A stretch of DNA of 64,000 nucleotides from Protula sp. h YS-2021 (taxonomy: Eukaryota; Annelida; Polychaeta; Sabellida; Serpulidae), in assembly GCA_949752745.1 (NCBI GenBank), contig OX457029.1, positions 13,084,039-13,148,038 of the forward strand, in the 5' to 3' direction. Positions 60,874 through 64,000 of this stretch are shown in pieces. The notes below the pieces were generated by a model that saw only the letters and a program-made list of their open reading frames with translations, searched no databases and was not told the origin of the DNA. Position 1 is the first letter of the stretch. Each line of letters begins with the position of its first letter. The translations under genes were made by a program, and so were the position numbers.

Positions 60874-63113
60874 TCATGAACACAACTTTGCTTTCTTATT
60901 TCGTGGTGGCCATGGAGCTTCCTGTTCCGCCCCATCTTCCCAGAATTCCTCATCCAGTTCATCCAACCAATCATAGTCCTCCTTATAAATGCCCTCCTGA
61001 GATCTCACTGGATAGTTTGTTTGTTGTCAAATTTTTCATTGGTTTTCAAGTTTCGTCCACTCTCTGAGCTACAAACAGACACATCAGCAGAACGTTCACC
61101 CCCAATCACATGACTGGGTTCATTACCATAGTTTTCACTTGGTGATTCGTTGTTATTGTTTGTGACTCCACGTTTTGAAGTTGGCGCTTGGAAATAGTGA
61201 AATAAATTGTTCTGTCGGTCCGCCTGCTTTGTGGGATCTGAAAACGAAATCAAGGTCGAAATCAAGGTCGCTGTTACTGTTCTGTTACCAAAACAAACCT
61301 CCTTTACATCTCTTCCGGAACGTCCGCTGATTGGTGAACACTTATTTTCTCTGAGTGCGGACTTTCGAAATTCGCCTATTTTCTGGTGGCCACCTCGGCG
61401 TAATTAACTTTTACCTGGTTCTCGTGTGGTGTTCACTAAAACAATAAGGTGTCTACCAAAAATAGGTTCCACTGCCCAGGGTTCGAAATTGTTACCTACC
61501 AGACAGTTCTATACCTGAATACTTGAAAAGCAAAAACTGCCCATTCAATTCGAATGCATTACTGAAGGAAGGTGTACATGAGCTTGAGGCAAGATACTGA
61601 GGAAGGGGTTGCGATAGAGGAGGGGGGAGGGGGAGGGGGGGAGGGGGTGTTGTGCAAGCTCCTTGACGTCTTAAAACCATTTCTTTCCAAAGTGGAAGTT
61701 TCGCGGCAGAGCGAGGGGGTGTCACGTGCGGACTAAGGCCAGAAAAACACTCTTGTTTCTCATCCTTAATTTCGTTTTTACATTTGACCCGACCGGTCGG
61801 GATCTTTCTTTCTTTCTTCTTTTTTTTAATTCAAGAATATTGGAAGGGCCAGGACCAAACCTTTTCTTTTCTTTTTTCTTTTTGAGAATTTGCAAGGCCA
61901 AAATTCTTAGTTCTTGTTATTGGCATCGGTTAATAAAAGTACGGCTTTTCAATTTTGTTCAGTACCATGACCCAAAGGCGGTGAGCCTACTGCGAAAGTA
62001 CGTCTCTCTCTCTCACCCTGTCTGTCACCCTCTCTGCCTCTATCTCTCTCCTCTCTGAAAAGTTTTTGTTGCTCTTTAAGGACAATCACTCCATGCAATT
62101 ATATTAAGACAGGAAGCCAGACGCAATTCGTCACGCAGAAAACGTGTCAGAATTGGCCGCATTTTGAGCTTGGCTCACTAGGGGAGAGGGAGGCGGGGAG
62201 GCGGGGGAGGCAGCATCCGGTCTGTCACTGGGCCCAAATCATCTGTTGCATTTTTGGCACTTCAATGTCTATCTTACTCACGATTACAGAGCAAATCAAG
62301 CATAAATCTCTGTGCGTTTTCCCCCGTTTTCTGGGACAACGATGCAATTAAAATAAAAGATAAAGGGACAAAATCGCGCCAAAATCGAATCAAACGCATG
62401 TTTTGCTGTAATCCCTGGTAAACTAATTGCAAATTGAAATAAAAAAAGAAACAAATCAACTCTTTTTTTTTTTTTTTGGACATTTTATGGGTGGCTAATT
62501 AATACAAACCTTAATATAAGATAGTTTAGGAGGGAAAAGAACGGAACCTGTCACATGAACTTCCGGCCTGTTTTGCGCCACTTCCTGCTTCGTTTGCGTC
62601 ACTTCAGTCATTTCCTCGTCGAAGTCTTCGATGAAGGACCGCTCAAAGTACTCCATTATCTCGCGCTGTTTGGGATCCTACGCAAGCAACATTCTTTTTT
62701 TACATGATGCATTACTGAAAAGCAGCCGAGACAGGGGGGGGGGGGGCGGGTTTTGGGGGAGGGGGTGAGGGCCGTAAGGAATTTTGTTTTTATATATTTA
62801 TTTATTACTGTTATTTTGTTTTATTTATTTTTTATATTTCATTGATTGATTTGTTTTGTTTTTTTTATGTGATGAAGATCAAATTGGAAACCGACCTAAC
62901 CAAAATCTTTTTTTTTTATAAGAAACGCACACTTTTGCACAGTAGCAAGACTTATGAGCTCCATTTTCTGAATTCAAAAATGAAATAGATATTAGACCAT
63001 ACAGATTGAGAAATGGAGATGTGACCTGCATGATTTTGGTGTCAGCCTGGGAGAAGTCATCCTTGCTGAGCCCGGCTCGTCCTAAAACCTGCAACTTCTG
63101 CTGAACCAGAGGC
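60874..63113 (-). CDS. PIP-box protein gene, 3' portion, seven-exon model
   Basis: Exons, in order: 63113-63026 (PLVQQKLQVLGRAGLSKDDF..., donor CAG|gtcaca, phase 0); 62677-62548 (DPKQREIMEYFERSFIEDFD..., phase 1); 62177-62135 (tentative; SQAQNAANSDTFS); one starting near 61548-61600 and ending at 61500 (FELNGQFLLFKYSGIELS, donor G|gtaggt); 61435-61415 (21 bp, VNTTREP); 61237 onward (DPTKQADRQNNLFHYFQAPT); 61007-60874 (acidic end, YDWLDELDEEFWEDG... then PPRNKKAKLCS and stop). QNNLFHYF fits the PCNA-binding consensus Q-x-x-[ILM]-x-x-[FY]-[FY], so a replication or repair role is inferred. The exon at 61237 stays open to a TGA at 61005; splicing by a ~90-120 bp intron, phase 1 like its neighbours, joins the acidic exon. 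The 5' end and protein identity are unknown. Confidence 0.6.
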
Positions 63114-63425
63114 CTGGAAACATATGACAGCGCTAACATGAAACACTCGCCTAGCAACGAATCACCCCCCCCCCCCATCTCTCTCCCGGCTCGTCCTAAA
63201 ACCTGCAACTTCTGCTGAACCAGAGGCCTGGAAACATATGATAGCGCTAACATGAAACAGTTGCCTAGCAACGAATTTCCGCCCACCTCCCGGACATCTC
63301 TCCTGGTTCGTCACTCCCGGCTCGTCCTAAAACCTCCAGCTTCTGCTAAACCAGAGGCTTGGAAACATACGTCAGCTCCGATGTGAAACAGTCGCCTAGC
63401 AATGAATTTCCGCCCTTCCTCACCT
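63070..63425. repeat. Three tandem units containing a partial exon
   Basis: Units start at 63070, 63185 and 63318 with 'cccggctcgtcctaaaacct' and contain 'ctgaaccagaggcctggaaa' and 'gaaacagtcgcctagcaa'. Read on the minus strand, each repeats the acceptor and first ~45 bp of the exon at 63113-63026. Only the lowest-coordinate unit continues to a complete exon and donor. Confidence 0.85.
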
Positions 63426-63599
63426 CACTCAGTGTTGTCAGTGAAGATTTTCCAATGAAATTACGGACAAGTGCTTAAAAAAGAACGCCAGGCTATAAAA
63501 AGGTACCACAAAAAGTACCCTTCCATATGTATTTTTATATCAGTAAATGTTGTTTTATAGAAAGATGCATATAACATTTATATGTATAAATATATAAAT

Positions 63600-63601
63600 A
63601 A

Positions 63602-63677
<76 letters not shown>
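63600..63677. repeat. (TA)n microsatellite
   Basis: About 38 TA units with one interruption, followed by 'gacagacagacgcacgg'. Confidence 0.95.
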
Positions 63678-63680
<3 letters not shown>

Positions 63681-63925
63681 TTCGATGCACAATATGAAAG
63701 GATTGGAAGATGCAGCGCGTACAAACTTAGCGTGACAGACAGACGCACGGACAGACAGACACTGCAATTTTAATAGTTTAAATTGAGCCAACAGTTAGTA
63801 AATATTAAGTGAAAACATGCTTTTAACATCTGTTTAATTGCTCATTAAAAGATAAAAGTATATAAACCTGCGTTGACTTGAAAAAAAGTACAAAAGGTAC
63901 TCTGACTTTAAAAAAAGTATAACAA

Positions 63926-63960
63926 GCATGTCCAGGGACATGGTGACCAGCCGTGACCTA
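63926..63960 (+). repeat. Dispersed GTCCAGGGACAT motif copy
   Basis: 'catgtccagggacatggtga' followed by 'ccagccgtgacctac'. Matches copies at 50990, 52014 and 53219. The element continues past the window edge. Confidence 0.7.
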
Positions 63961-64000
63961 CAGAATATATATCCAAGAATCACAGACAAAATCATGATCA

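Overview
This is a 64 kb stretch of AT-rich eukaryotic nuclear DNA: multi-exon genes with GT-AG introns, AATAAA signals, long microsatellites and a dense load of transposons and minisatellites. The gene content (HNK-1-type and galactose-3-O-type sulfotransferases, an SLC22 organic-ion transporter, a divergent peptide-receptor-like GPCR) and the repeat types suggest a marine invertebrate, most likely a mollusc and perhaps a bivalve. That placement is inference; no organism-specific marker was identified.

Host genes are sparse. On the minus strand near 1.5-2.5 kb is the last exon of a carbohydrate sulfotransferase. At 14.7-16.9 kb (+) is a complete two-exon SLC22-like transporter. At 18.3-19.2 kb (-) is a decayed Gal3ST-like sulfotransferase. 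At 36.6-37.7 kb (-) is a single-exon seven-transmembrane receptor. At 60.9-63.1 kb (-) lies a gene pieced together here from seven small exons in one consistent phase chain. It carries a canonical PCNA-interaction (PIP) box and an acidic, tryptophan-rich C-terminus, followed by a polyadenylation signal. The 5' parts of the first sulfotransferase and of the PIP-box gene were not found.

The rest is largely mobile DNA. Four sites have a Helitron-type 3' end (hairpin, a few bases, CTAG, then T): about 13.8, 25.44 (reverse), 30.35 and 49.37 kb. Two of them (25.4-26.4 kb reversed, and 44.7-49.4 kb) are alignable members of one family with internal ~140 bp repeats. The second contains two further insertions: a 155 bp element with a 5 bp target duplication, and a ~3.57 kb element with long inverted ends. 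That larger element carries two convergent, frame-broken genes, one with a PC4 (p15)-like domain and one with a C2H2 finger, each with its own AATAAA. It is the most unusual object in the window. The 25.4 kb copy serves as an empty-site comparison.

Other mobile remnants are a pogo/Tigger-like element (34.6-35.3 kb) that keeps only the first 26 transposase codons, a hAT-type C-terminal domain followed by an OTU-protease-like fragment (53.8-54.7 kb, -), a tRNA-headed SINE-like sequence (25.34 kb), two foldback/MITE-like elements (27.5 and 51.1 kb), and an element inserted into a ~53 bp satellite (57.2-58.4 kb). Two host genes have termini made of adjacent minisatellite: the sulfotransferase stop region lies in a 22 bp array, and the receptor's first codons match a ~43 bp array.
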